Origin: Onchocerca lupi
Lineage: Eukaryota > Nematoda > Chromadorea > Rhabditida > Onchocercidae
Assembly: GCA_028564675.1 (NCBI GenBank)
Contig: JAOVVO010000126.1
Span: 62,001 to 126,000 of the forward strand
Reading direction: 5' to 3'
Length of the DNA stretch: 64,000 nucleotides
The notes beneath the pieces were generated by a model. The model did no database searches. It worked only from the letters and a program-made list of their open reading frames with translations, and had not been told where the DNA came from. The stretch's first letter is position 1, and each line of letters begins with the position of its first letter. Shown here piece after piece: positions 38,701 through 52,611 of this stretch. The translations under genes were made by a program, and so were the position numbers.

Positions 38701-41700
38701 GTACAAAAATGAATATGTTGTCGACGCCCACAGCGAGTACTAGAAACGGTTGCACTTCCAGGACAATTGTTGTTGCGGGAATGCCATAGAATGCATACAG
38801 GCCGATGGATGATGTAACTGATAAGGCAACAATAAGAACGCCCACGACACCGAGCATTATCTTCGAATGGACAAGCAACGTGGCCAAATTGTCTCCAGTT
38901 ACCTGTTAGAAATTTCTAGCCTCATCTCAGACAACAGAAATTAAGGAGGTGGATTTGAACATAACATCGTTTGTAACTAAAGAAAAGAGAAAATATCTGT
39001 TCCTACTGTTAGAGACTAGGACAAATGGTGCAAGCACTGTTAGTAACAACTAGGTGTTAACTAATTGAACACCAAACCATGTCCTAATTGGCATGAGACG
39101 AATAGTTCGTCAATATGTAGTGAGGGATTGGCGGGATCATGCACTAACCTGATATTGTCCAAGCGCGAATGCAACATAGGCGAACATGAACATGTAGCTG
39201 ATAAGTATGGTGAAGACATCCGACTGACTCTCTCGATCTATTTCATCCTGCAAAATACGATTTTATTTTCAATCTTTACAATTCTTGCATTAGTTTCATA
39301 AACGAACAATTCAGAGAGATGGTAATAAATAAATAAAATTCGTGTCGTTTTATTAGCAGAGAAAGCAGTGATAGAACAAACCTGGATGGAACGTTCGGCC
39401 ATGAATGATATCGCGTAATTATAATGCGAAATATTCCGAAGATATAGAGCAAATCTTAAGGAGATGGTAATAATATAATTCCGATTTGAATCACTTCTTA
39501 TTAATTTAAATGAGATTTGAAAATTGAATTGTAAATTCTATTTTATTATATTTTAGAAATAGGATGAAAAATAGCACTAACACTTTTTCCCAAGCAGCTG
39601 CGTATTTATTTTCCGCAGCGGTGACATGATTGTTGAGTAGAATAGTGATAACAACACCTCTTGCACTGTCCCACTGATTACTACTGTTGAAGTCACCTAA
39701 TATTACGTACGGCTGGATAGGTACACCAAATGCAGATAAGCAAGGGATGCCAAGCCGAGTGACTATTTGATATGGATTCCTAAATTAATACTTTTCCTTG
39801 TAATTTGAACCAACTTCAAAATTACGCTATGTTTGAAATTGTAAAATGATGAATTTCAATTGAGAAGATATTAAGTAATCACTTACTGGGTGCAAGTCAT
39901 GATATGATCAAGATAGTCGAATTGCGAGCCGCTCCAGTCATCTATGCTTGTTTGATTCAGAAGCGCCATATTGTTCTAAAATTGGTGCTAATCATTAATT
40001 CTAGCAGAATGACTGATGCACTATCTCGAAATATTGAATTTTATATACATTTGATGCAGAATATTTCTCTGCAACTTTTCATTTGTATTGTTGTTCAAAA
40101 AATAATACTGAAGTTCCATTTAGTTTCATTTGCATGTAAACAATTTTAACCAATTTTCTCTACTTCAATTATATTTTCAAAATTTCATTAAATTCTCAAA
40201 AATTTGTTAAGTTCCTTCTGTAATTATTTTTTACTTGGCCTATAAAAGTTCTAATAAAGAAAATTTCGAAAATTTCTATTTAAACTGCAAATAAATGTTT
40301 TAAAATGGCCAAGAACAATAGCCAGCGAATAGAAATGTGAGTAAATTGTTTTGACACCTCAATTTATACCAAATTTTTTCGTCATAATGCTCAAAATTGT
40401 TTAAGGAGAAATTAAAATAAATTTTGATAGAAGGACTTTGGATCAAATACTTTACAACTTGCTATCAGCGAAACAATCAATTAATAGCATCATTAAAATT
40501 TAGCTTAATTATCAAAGTTTTGAATCATATGACCATATACTCAGGCAAAGAGATTGATTTTTTAATACAAAGGACAATATGTAAGGATAAGCAACGAGAC
40601 TGTGGAAAAAAAATCACGGTAAATTTAATAAAATTTTGAAAAAATTTCATTGAATTTATCGTGAATTTTTATTGTGATTTGTTGTGATTCATTACATTAA
40701 TGGAAAAATTAGCCTATCGGAAGGAAAACAATTGAAAGCAACCTGGAAATAATTCAGTACAGTCATGATTGCACAATTCTGATTATCAGGTGTCATCGGC
40801 TTGTAGCACACATCTGTGAGTGCCACCCGAGTACCATCGTCTGCTACTGCTATCAAGTTTGTCACTGCTTCTTGCAGCTCTGCTACCTATAATCCGCAGC
40901 AAACATTAATTGATCATATCTTAGCTATACTCATTTCCAATATTTAATTGAATTTATAATAATGTTTTAAAGGCGAAACTCACAACTTAATGCTGGAAAT
41001 GTTGTAAAAAAAAAAAAAAAAGAATAAGAAAGAACTTCTTGGAGGAATGCTTTTCGTAATGCTGGACCATAAAAGCCAGGTTCGAATAAGTTCGATTGGT
41101 TTTCATGTGGCCAAAATGACTGATCTCGCGGATATATGATTATCTGTTCCATGCGATAAAATGGTCTATAATCTTTTTCTTTTTCTTTAAACAGTAACCA
41201 ATTTTTTTGAAAGCCAATATTACTTTTGGAATTTCATGCGAGGAAAAAGGAATTCCTTATTAAAAAATAAATGATTTTTTAAGTAATTATATGGGAATGA
41301 AAATATGGAAACAGCTGAAGTTTGGAAAAATTAAAACATGATAAACTAACCCGAATTCATTATCGAAAAAGTGCTTCTCGCCACGTGCTCTACTAGTCGA
41401 GGAGGACCAAAGTTCTACCGGATCAGTGGTAAAACGAACGAAAAGCATACCGCTTGAGCAAAGTATTGCAATAAGCATACCAAATGCAAATACAGCTAAC
41501 GGGTATTTAACACATAACTGAAAAAGCGAAAAGAATAATTTAAGATTTTTAATGTTTAAATCAGTTTCATTAACATAATAATATCTCTGACAGGTCCATT
41601 GTGAACATGAAAATTACGAGTAATAAAAAAGAGCAGGAAGGTGAAACATTTCCTGACAGATAATTTAGTAATATGACATCCACAACTGTGTTACATTTTC

Positions 41701-44700
41701 AATGATGATGCGGATGGACTTGTCATCAATACCTGTCCATAATGAGCGCAAATCAATTCAAGCTGCGATTCGATCCATGATCCTAACGTATCAATTGTAC
41801 CTAAGTCATTATCATCTAAAGTTGCACTTGTTGGTTTAAAATCACTCAAGTCGCCATCCTGACTTCTTTTCAAATTGTAATGCATTATCGCGAAAAACAG
41901 AACCGTAAAAAATAATCCACCAAATCCGAAAAGTGATAAAATTAGCATACAATCAAAGGTTGCAATTTTACATTCTTCCTGAAATCAAACAATAATGCAA
42001 ATTCGAGATAACGCAATAACTAAATAGTTTTCGCTTGAAACCCGAAGTTCCCATAGATGCAACTTTTTTAAATGTTTTCTGCATCTTCACCAGATTCGGA
42101 CTTCTACAGGAATTGAGAATGGAAAAAATGGAGCGAAAATAATGCCGTAGAGAATTTTTATAAGCGAAAAATTAATAACTGTAGCTAAATATTGCATTAG
42201 TTGCAAGAAATCATTCAGAGCTTTCTTGACAATTTTCATATTTCTTGCTGTGTTTCGCAGCACTGATTGTTAAAAAATCAGAATACAATGAGGTCAGAAA
42301 TTGTTCATGTCAGCAAAAGTTCTAATAGATAATTGCATTTGGATATCGATAGCAAAAAACTGATCATATTTTTCATAAATTTCGAAATTTGCACTCATAT
42401 TTTCGCAATTTTAAGATGCTGAAAATTCTAAACTAGAATGATTTTATTCTGTAACAGAAGAAATTAGCATCTCATACTTCTTGTTTCATTTCTCTAAGGC
42501 ATCAAAGTCAGCAAGCAATTTCGACGTGAATTGCTACAACCTTCCATAAAAAGCAGAAGCATACAAAAAAAGAAATCTTCTTGCTGCATATTTGCGTATT
42601 CTTCGAGAGTCCAAGTATCACGATGAATACACATAAAAAATGCTTACCTGTACGATAAATGGAAATGGTGATTCGGCAACGCAAGATTTAGGACAATCTT
42701 GACAGGAACATGGAGAACCACTAGGATAAGCTGCTTCCGAACAAAGAAATACTCGTGTGGCAGGTGGGTTAATCTCAAGGATTGTGGCATTTGAAATGTT
42801 TAGTTGCTTTTGTTGAATGGATTCTGACAAGGGAGGAGTAGGGATGAAAGTAATATGAAAAGGTACGCCGATGTCTTCGTTGTAGCTACCCATGAATGTG
42901 AACCATTGAGATAGGTTACACTCAGTGACGCTCACACCGCACATGAAACTAAGTGCATAATCTGTTCCAATTGCTCGAACCTATAACGACGATCAATGAA
43001 AAATAACGAAGTTCGGAAAATGAAAATGATGTTTATACAAGTAAATTCGGTTCCTTTACATAACACTTCGCCTCATTACAATTTACTTTTATGCATTCCA
43101 ATAAACTTCAATTCATCACAATATGTGAAATGATTATGAAATGGCACTTTCCTTTTTCTCCTTCTAATTACTGAGAAAATAATAATCTCATTGATACTCA
43201 CCATTATTTTCCAATATTCAAAAAAATTCCCATTTCAAATCAGTGGCAAGACTGAGATAACCGCAGTTTAATAATTGGTTGAATAATTAATTGAAGCGTA
43301 GTCTCACTGCTTCAATTCGCAATCTCATCCATGACAGCTTACTTATGTTTTCTTGGGAAGTCAAATAAATTGATTTCTTTTAAATCAGACACATAAAAAT
43401 TAACTAACATCTTTGCATGATTGAAATAATCCATCTGCATAACTGTCTCGTACATAGTACGCAACTTCTGTGACATATTGTGTTTTGTTTTCCCTGTAAA
43501 CCAGAAAAAGCGACATCCAACTATTTCTATTACATTATCGACAACAACTGATGCCAAAAAATTAAGACAGGGAAAATGCTTGTAAGATGTAGTGGAAAAA
43601 AAAACGAAACCGATTCCAAGAGAGTTCAACCTCCTCGAAATCCACTTTTGGTAGAGAATTCCTTTCGCAAGCCACAAAACATTACCTTGGAAAAGAGTAA
43701 CTTTAAATGTTGATATTATCCAACCAATATTAGAGAAGTTGACTCGTAAGTCAAATTTATTGACGTGACGAAAGCGAATTTTATCACAAATGAAAATTAA
43801 AATACTTCTAGACAGATTACACGATTAAATAGACGGCTTGGAATGGTTATTTTGGTTGATTAATAACTTTCCAATTGATAATTTTAGGCTTATTCATTTA
43901 CTGTTAAAACAATGAAGAACTTGAGATATGCTTACACGAGATATAAATCATCGGTAGATTTAATGACCCGTACAAAATTCGCCTGGTTTGGTGAACACGT
44001 GAAGTCACACCATAGCTGTACAAAATTCGTCAAACAACTTGGACATCGTGACAGGAACTGTCGAGGCAGTGTCATTTGCGCATCCAACAATTCCACTTGC
44101 TTTTCATCACAGCAAAATTCTTCATTGCCTCCTGAAAATAAGTAACCTGCTTGCTTTATAAGCATTTTTACTAGGTTAGTTATTGAAATGTATATTACTG
44201 AAGTCTTCTTATTACTTTCATCATCAACATCCCACCATGAATAAATCAAAAATATAGTTTGAGGCTCATCTTTCCGGATAGTGATGTTGAATGTCCTTAA
44301 ACTCATTTGCAGATTACTGGTATAACCATAAACAAAGTGCTCTCTTTTGCGATTTTCCATAATTTCAATTTATTACCAAACCCAGTTGAACTGCATTTGC
44401 GATGTTGCTTAAATTTATATGTGATTCATTTTCATTTCCCTCTTTCTCTTAGCATATTAATCTGTACATGGCAAATAATTGCTTACCTAGTTAGCCTAAA
44501 TAAAGCCAGAACAGTTTCTAATGCTTAATTTGCCTGACTAAGTTAGGGAAAACAAATATCCCAAGACACTTTATAATTGATCCATTCCCATTGCTATTTG
44601 ATTCGAATTGTACACCATGAAGATATCACCTGTCTATATTGGGGATCAGTGCTATTCAATACAGCCAGGCTAATAATTGAACACGTTCAATACATTCTAA

Positions 44701-47468
44701 TATTTCCCGAGAAATTTAAAAATTTTTTAACTGATCAGATTTTAAGTGAAAATCAAACAAATCCGCATATCCGTCCTTGAGTCTTCACTGGAAACAAAAG
44801 TTGGAGATTCGAGGGTCGGAGGATAATCAGACGGATGAATGGATGAGTGCAAAAGATAACCAGGTAACTTTCCTCCATCAATCTAGTCATCCTTTATTCA
44901 CAAAATTACGACAGGACGGATAGTATTTTTGGCCACAGTAATTTAGCATTAATCTGTTTGTTGCTAGTTTGAGATAATATTCGAGGAATTAGAACTATCA
45001 CAAATAACTGAACTTGTAGCCAAATCTTCCCTCAAAGCATTCAAATCGATTATAGAAGATTATCTAAAAGTTATCCTATAAATATGTGAATCCATGCAGT
45101 GCTATTATCTTTGAGGAAATTTTACAGTTCCATTGGCTTGAACTTCCTTCATATTCTTTATTTTTCTCTCCCAATAATTAAAAGCTCCCGAGAGAGAAGA
45201 AAGGGAAGAAAAAGGAAAATAGAAGAAAAAAGATACTCGCAAGAAATTATGCTGGAAAAAGTTATTCCTCCTATCTAACTTTGTTTTTCCATCACCGAAA
45301 TAGAAATCATCGAAATGTTCTAGAAAGATTCATGAGGTATTGCTTGCTTTAGCATTTGCAAATAAATTTGGAATAGATTAAAATAAGTTTGATCTACATC
45401 TCCGAATCTCATCTCACGATATCGAACTTTGATCTATTCTATTGAAGTTCACCCTTCATTACCACAGTATATCAAATCAATATCCTAGCCGTGATTTTGA
45501 TTTACTTATTATTTCAGCGTCGTGGGTTAATTACTTCAATGAATGGAAAAGAATTATTAATAGAATTTATGAATTGATGAATTCGGTAAATTGACCGTCG
45601 GGTATTTTCAAATGGTTCCAATGAAGATTGAAAATTTTTTTATTTTTGATGAAAAGCCAAATTTAGCGCACATAAAAATTTAGGAATATTTCTGTTGCAA
45701 AAGACTATCTTTTCTGAACAGTTATGAAATTTGCCGAAAATCTGATCATTCTCTGGTATTTATATTTCTTGTTTTGTTTCATCATCTTTCGTTTTTTCAT
45801 TTATAGAATCAGATAGTGCAAAAGTTTAAAACTTGAAATTATTGAGAACTAACAACTGCTCTCAATGGACCGGGCAGAGAGACTATATTTTATGACTAAA
45901 CAGAAGCATTTCTGGATAGAAATAATTTGCATATAAAATCACAGTATTTTTCAAGTGTATGCCACTTGACATGATGAATGCTTTGATAAAAAAAAAAATT
46001 TTCATAAATAATAAAATGCAAAATTGAATTAGCAAAGACAAAAATGAAAGATGTGCTACTACCGATATCATTATGGCAAGAAATGAGTGAAAAAGAAAGA
46101 TACGTTATGTTTTCCAATTCTGCTCAATTTGATTGAATTCCATAAAATAATGAGTGAAAAAAGAAAATTTGACAGAAATTTTTGAGGTTTTCTGCCGAAT
46201 GTTCCCAATTTTACAGGAATTTTATCGTTAAATGTTAAGTGTTGGCCGTACATCAACAAATTGAATAAAGAAATTTTGATCTACGTATTTTAACTACCAG
46301 AAAACAATATAAATGTGATCACTGACTATATGCGTTTTCTTTGAGCTAAGATAATTGATCTTACCTCCCGAAATTGTCAAGATAATCAGTATGTATGCTT
46401 AGTTGCCAGAATTTCCAGAATTTTGAATGCTACACTTATCTTTTATCATTTCTGATTAGACTCAAACTCTTAAAAGATCATTCCTTCGAGTATTTGCTTA
46501 TTTTGAGAGAGAAATAGTACTGTGATAATGACAAATTAAGAAAACGAAATCATTTTTTCTAAAAATTAGGTCAAATTGAGGCAATGTGAATTAAATTAAA
46601 ACAAAGTTGAGGACAAAATATAAATAGGAGAGAATTAAATCAAAAATTTAATTTGAATTTCCTAATAATATTGTGAGTAAAAATATGCTTTCTTTCTTTC
46701 TCTTGCATTTTTCATTTGAAAAAAGAGTTTTATAATCGATGTTCAGGTCATTAAAATATGAACAAAAAAGCGTATGACTCTCAACACCGAACATCATGAC
46801 CCCTTACAGCATTCCGCAAAATCCCGTAACCTAAATTGTTTTCTCACGTTTCATGTTAAAAATGAACACTGCAACGGAGATATAACGGAGGCATATTTTC
46901 AGCCCCTGCCTTCTCATACTATTCTTAAATTATCAGTTTTTCATTTCATTTCAATACAATCTCCTTATTCTAATATATTTGTTCTGTTATATCTGTTCTG
47001 CTTCTTCACTCAACCCTCAGATTCTTAATATTATCAAACTTTTCATTTCTCGTTAACGTTCGGGTAATATTGCTGACTAAATGAATCGAAGTGCATATGT
47101 AATTCAGCTTGCTCAATTTCATTTCTTTTGGCTCTAAATCATTCTACTATTTTGCCAATCTCATGAAGAAAGAAAAGCAAAATATGGCTACAGCAATCAT
47201 ACAAAATCAAACCTTGAAATAGATGAGGGCATAGCGATGCTAACGTTTGCCGATGTTTTTCGACCGATATACGTAAAGGTGGTCCGTGATAGGGGCACGT
47301 TTGATGCATAGCGCCACGATGTCCACATACACCACGCATAGAGCATTTCCTTATCACTTTTGTGGTGGACAATAACACATCGATTCTGCTACGGCCAACG
47401 TTACCACGTAAAACTTGGAAATAAGCCGCAAAAACGAGTCCAAATGCAACCAATTGTCGCATATGCAT
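32757..47468 (-). CDS. ncr-1: Niemann-Pick C1 (NPC1/NCR) sterol transporter, complete
   Basis: Polytopic late-endosome/lysosome protein that moves sterol out of the lumen. Nematodes cannot make sterols, so dietary sterol handling depends on it. The 25-exon model (3984 nt, 1327 residues) is in phase from ATG at 47468 to TAG at 32757 and close in length to human NPC1 (1278). It opens with a signal peptide (MHMRQLVAFGLVFAAYF). Order: Cys-rich N-terminal sterol-binding domain, first membrane helix, middle luminal domain, sterol-sensing domain (about 650-820), Cys-rich luminal domain and a C-terminal membrane block. The C-terminus reads SPLADIF, without the LLNF-type dileucine of human NPC1. The first intron is 3.1 kb. 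C. elegans has two paralogs, ncr-1 and ncr-2; I favour ncr-1 only from the remembered X linkage of the neighbouring orthologs. Confidence 0.95.
36536..39975 (-). other. NPC1 middle luminal end and sterol-sensing domain exons
   Basis: Exons 39887-39975, 39582-39779, 39382-39454, 39149-39247, 38690-38902, 37744-37887, 37284-37382, 36928-37062 and 36536-36625. ISFMAERSIQ and DEIDRESQSDVFTILISY mark the entry to the sterol-sensing domain. It continues with QPFLVLAVGVDNIFIFVQTYQ, one of the most conserved NPC1/SCAP/Patched segments, then EVIPSMLLSSLSECLCFFVGA. The donor of exon 39582-39779 is placed at GTTAGT, two bases past a competing GTGTTA, because only that choice keeps the frame. Confidence 0.93.
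40743..47468 (-). other. NPC1 N-terminal sterol-binding domain and middle luminal domain
   Basis: Exons 47213-47468, 43936-44131, 43409-43493, 42648-42980, 41733-41978, 41351-41517, 41036-41165 and 40743-40886. The N-terminal domain has the cysteine pattern CSMRGVCG, EEFCCDEKQVELL, RCPSCLTNFVQLWCDFTC and the hinge CSCQDCPKSC, matching NPC1. Exon 5 (41733-41978) gives the first helix, LILSLFGFGGLFFTVLFFAI. The next domain begins VRFTTDPVELWSS, aligned with the VRVTTNPVDLWSA segment of human NPC1. Confidence 0.93.
44132..47212. other. 3.1-kb first intron of the NPC1 gene
   Basis: The longest intron in the window, running from GTTTGATT at the 5' end to TTTTCAG before 44131 (minus strand). It is AT-rich with short purine tracts near 45180-45240. 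No nested exon is supported. Open frames at 46774-47028 (+) and 45883-46117 (-) have no splice framing or resemblance. Long first introns often carry enhancers, but nothing specific is visible. Confidence 0.6.
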
Positions 47469-50400
47469 GTGAATTTTGGAAATTATGCAAATTTTTTTTG
47501 TCGGCTTGAATTTAGGAAGTTCCCATAAATTTGTGGCGAAACTATAGAATCAAATAGAGTGACATAATTCAATACTGCGACATATTGCGCAAATCTGAGT
47601 GATATTTGAAGGAAAGGAAAAATGAATTTTATGAAGAGAAATCAGAAATGAATGGCACAATCACTCCGAACTGAGAGGCGTGATTGCTTTCTTTATATTT
47701 CAAAATCGTGTAGCAAATGCGTGGAATAAAAGTAGCAGCAGTAAAATAAATAATATTCTTGACAAAAGGATCGCTTAATTTTTGTCACATGCGACGAATT
47801 ATTCCAGTATATTCGATCCACATCTCTTTTCAATATCGAATTTCATAGTACCAGAAGAAAACTCTGCAAAAAATTCATCATATGCTTTTATTAGAGGAGA
47901 AAATGAAGATGAAATCAGCGTTACCAATTGGTTAAGGAGCGACTGGTCAACTTGATGAGATTGCATAACTGATTGAATAACTAACTTATAAATTGAAATG
48001 ATTTGACAGGATTTATAGAAAATTTGCATCGAAATTGCCCTGCAGAAACAATGTGTGTGTGACTCTGTGGTCTGCTCATTTTCAAAACAAATATATCATT
48101 CCAAAGCTATTCCGCAAAACCATTAATCTGTATTAATATACCTATACCTATGGAATTGGATTTGATCGCTGATATTATCAGTCACACATATCATGGGAGG
48201 AAGCGAGAAGTGGAAACATTAGAATCAACCTGATAAGCAGAAGGGCAGTCGAAGCTAAGTAACGGCAGAAAATGCATATTTCTGCACAGCGTAAGTTTGC
48301 TCTACTTTTGTTATCTTTAGAAAGGAAGAAGCAACAGATCGGAGGAAAAGTAAAATCAACAAAATTTCGAGACATGAGGTGAGAGGCAAACAGAAGCATT
48401 TCATTCACCTCACTGTGATGATACTGCCAAACTATGGCATTCTTCCAATTCATGTAACATCCGCAAAATGCTCATAAATAGAACTTCAGGAATGTTGGAG
48501 TTATTAAAAAAAATGCTGAATTAGTTGCTAAACTATTTCTTCCTTGCTTCAGCTGATTTGCTACATTTCTTGCAAGTATTTTGAGCAGCAATTCACTAAA
48601 AACGATAAAGATTAAATGTAATATTAGGAGAAAAAATAAAAACAAGCTGACAAAAGCAAGCTCACATCCATATTTCAATCAAGCAAAGCACGGTGCAAAA
48701 AAGAAGGAAGCGCAGTTAGCAAATATGGGTGAGAATTCTTTTTTTCAGCAAATAAAAATTTCCACATATCCAAGCGTCGAAAGCAATTATCGACCAAACC
48801 AGTCGACAATTGACACAACAAAAAGTTATCAAAGTTTCATTTATTTCTGCTCAGATTAGCACTTCTGCATGTCAGCGTCAATAAATTGAAAATGTGTGTG
48901 AGTCATTCCATTTTTTTCGCCCAGCCGTAACACTTTTGTTGATCTTTCTGATGAAACATTCGTAGAGAGTGCTAAAAAAAAAAGGATGACAATACCCTGA
49001 AAGGAATCGACAAGGTACTTACTGAATCGAACTGTGAGCAATCGCAAATTTCCCCTCTTCTTGTCAATTTGAATAAATTTACGTTTAAATTAAAAATCAT
49101 CTGAAAAATTACATTTTTGCAAAAATGCAACAAAAGAAGAGTCACTCTCTCATCACTAAAGGTAGCTGATGGGGAAAGTGAAACAGGGAGAATTAGGTTT
49201 TCATACTAATTTACTTATGTCAACATATTAATAATTAGTAATGTTTGATCAAAACGAAAACATATCTTTCTGAGAGTAAGCAAGAGAAAGAAAAAAACGG
49301 TCAATAGTGAAAAGATTTAAATTTATTCTTCTGAATCATAGAAATAAATCAGTTACTGTTGACGTCATCATTATTAGATTCACATTATCACTACCTATCA
49401 GTGATATTATTATCAAAAGTGAACCTAAATTCATTCAAATGCGATAACCGATGGGTGCACCTTCAGAAAGGCATCGCTTCTTGAAAGAGATGAAAAAAAG
49501 GGGATGAGAACGGATGAAGTCAACTAATTGATGATAGGGTGACATGAAGGACAGTATCCAACTACCATCCATCTTCTCAGATTGAAAGATCAGTGAGAAT
49601 CATTAAAACAAAACAGGCAAAATTATCGAAAAGGGCGCTGAAGAAGGATGAGCTCTGAATAATTAATCCAACTCTGGGCCTTTTTGCAAGTAAACCAACC
49701 TTCAACAGGTCTTAACTTTCAATGTGTCTGTAGCGATAATGCTAACGAAAGCCTCGGAAGTCGCTGGCACTACGACGATGAAAGAAATCGAGCAGTGAGT
49801 GCAACGCAACGCATAAATACATTCGCACGGATAGTTCGCATTTCCTTCACTTTTAAGAAGGAAAAAAGAAAGGAAGTGAGAGGAAAGTCCAAGTCCGAAG
49901 CACTGGAATCTTTATGTGCAGTGTGCTGTGCTTTCCAAATAAGTCCAGCTAACTTAAGATATGCTAGGCCACATGTTCATGGCTAAGCATCTCTGCAGTC
50001 CCTCTCCTTCTCCTGCATCTTCTAAGCTCAAGCCTAAATCCCATACCTCTGATTGTGGTATATGTTTGTCTGTCTATCTATGTGTGTGTATATGTTTGTT
50101 TGCATATTTTGATGTGTTCCCAATGAGACTCATAGACGTACATGCCTGCACGTTCGTCTGCAGTAATGCAAGAAGGCATTGTATCGTCCAATGTGAGCGT
50201 CTGATACGCGATGACGATTGTCATGATTCATTCTGGCTCAGTAACATCCTCTGGCTCGCAAGATTTGTCATCCTTGGTCAGCCCAGCAAAGCCTATCATC
50301 TATTCTTCATCCAACTTGTTTTTAATCCCTGGCTTGCCTCAGTATACCTCTATTTGAGTATGTTTTTTTTCTCCTCTTCTCTTAATCCAAGCTCAAACAT

Positions 50401-52611
50401 AAGTCTGCTAATTAACCGAATTCTGATCAACTTCCTGATCAATCTCGATATTTCTAACTGAAGTACAACTTCGATTTCCCCTTCGCTATTTATTGGATCA
50501 AACTATTCATTAATTTCAATTATCATTGAATGTTCAAACAAACAAATTTCCCAAATTCCCGGTAATAAGCAGAAAAAATGGAGATGAGAATTCTCAGCTT
50601 ATTAGCCCTAACTAACCTAACCCCAAAGAATGTGGTTTTGATGAGTATCCAAAAAAATTCGCATTACATTGTCTAGTACTGGGTTTTCCAGGTCAAAACA
50701 AAGATTAGGATAGGCAGCAGAAGAAATGAACGGAAAAATGGTATGTTCTTGTGACTCTCTCTCTTTCCCTCTTAACAATGGTTGAATACACTTTTGTAGT
50801 AATTAGTTTCTCTGAATGCCAACCGACTTATAATCACTTGCATTCATTTGAGTGCCGAGTTATTCACGTCCGGAATAAAGTCAAAGTGCACGTACAAGTT
50901 AAGTCAAAGTGCACGTTTTTTCGAATTTTAGCAGTTCAGGAAATGTCGCATTCAAGCTTTCTTGAAAAGAAATACCACAAGCTTCTGATGAAACTTGAAC
51001 AATTATTCCGATGATTTGAAAGCAGTCTTTGTCAAGGAACTGTATTTTAGAGGAAATGTTCTGATTGATGCTTAAAAGTTCTGATCAATCAATCATTACC
51101 AATCTTTTGGTAATCTTTGCCTGATTCGCTTAATACAATGTCACTTCGTTACGTGACCGTTCGTCACATTCTTCTGAAAATTACCATTTCTCCAGATTTC
51201 TATTGGATTGATATCACCGGAAGTTTCTCATTAAAATGCGCATTCTCATGGAATACTGGTTAAGTTAGTTATGCATTAAGTGATTTTGCGGGATTCTAAT
51301 TCTTAGAATTTACTCTAACAGTCAAGATTTCTTCGATTTCACCTCTCAATCTATGTCACTTTCTCATTCGTTCAATTTCATGGCTTACTTCGAAAGAATT
51401 TTTAAACTTGAAACTTATTTCCCGCTTTCCCGCACTTTCCCACCCAATTCCACTTCTTTATTTTCCTCTGATCTTAGCGCTCCTTTCCGTATTCGCAAAG
51501 TGATATCATTATCATTCGCTGCTCATCGCAGGAAAACTCCTCCATCCATCCATCCATCGACAACACATTTTCCGCCGTTGCATTTGATCGGAGAATTATT
51601 ACCAAATGGTCACTGATATCCTCTGCATCTTATCTCAGATCTATCTATCCGAATCAACAAAGTTCGAATAGGTTATATGGGGAGAGAAAAGAGAGTAAAG
51701 TGAGATGCAAATTAGAATTTGAATAAAGAGCAAAACACTCTTCTCTCTGATATGTGCAATGGGAGATAAGAACTACTCACAGCGAACAGCACTGATGAAC
51801 GATTGCCGATCAAAGGACAAATGGGTGATGTCATGAAGTTCACTTCAGAGAAAGGAATTATTCACTTCCACTTTGTTTATTCCAATTTCAAAATTCCTCT
51901 CATTTCAGTTCCATATCCTATCGATAATGTCCGATCGATTTCCAATCCTCAAATGGATCAGTTCATTTTTTTTTTTTTTTTTTTTTTTTGAAAGAATTTT
52001 CAAAAATGGAAATGCAATCAGCAATAGAATTTTGAGAAGATATGAGAAGCATAATCCATCAAATATATTTATTCATTCTCCATCTATATATAATATGTTT
52101 ACTTTTATGAACAAAATTTCAATAAAATCGAAAGGAATTCGCCACTATCGTATTGATAATGATGATATTGTTAAGAGAAAGTTATATCTAAATGATGATT
52201 GGTACTAATCTCTGACAACATTTATTCGAAATACTTAATGAAATGGCAATTTGGCTTGACAAAATTTCAAAATCCATTTTTTATCAACTGATATTCGCTT
52301 TGCCAATAATCAATCTAAAAGGTACAAAAAATGGTTGAGTAAGTTCGCAATAATTTAGTTGGGAATGTAGCGTACTTTTTATGATTTTCAAAATCTCAGA
52401 ACAATGCCATTTATACGACGCATTGAAAATATTCCAAAGTCAAAAATGATGAAATTTTTCGATTGTTGGAAAATTCAATTTGATGCCCAAACAGGTAAAA
52501 CATACTTCTCTTTTCTTAATTACTTACCTAAATTTCGAAATATTTAAAGATTATTTTCTGCGAAATTATAAGCACCATTTTTCTTAATTTCTGATTCAGG
52601 ACATAGAGTGA
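47469..52611. other. 5.1-kb intergenic region, NPC1 promoter side
   Basis: No gene is supported here. It must contain the NPC1 promoter (right of 47468) and the 3' UTR of the NSP-family gene (left of 52612). The part 49700-50350 is visibly richer in G+C and CpG than its surroundings, carries a 501-nt open frame (49961-50461) and includes a TG/TATG-rich stretch near 50060-50100. A CCAT tandem tract lies near 51540-51560 and a run of 24 T at 51966-51989. Confidence 0.55.
51966..51989. repeat. Poly-T tract of 24
   Basis: An uninterrupted run of T in the intergenic region downstream of the NSP-family gene. It could be the A-tail relic of a retroposed sequence read on the minus strand, but no flanking target duplication or retroposed body was recognised. 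Confidence 0.9.

Noticed and set aside
43912..44145. Plus-strand frame opposite NPC1 exon 2
   Set aside because: Antisense shadow of a clearly coding exon.
49961..50461. 166-codon open frame as a membrane-protein gene
   Set aside because: Its hydrophobic stretches come from TG/CT-rich low-complexity DNA, and there is no family resemblance or splice framing. Kept only as part of the composition finding.
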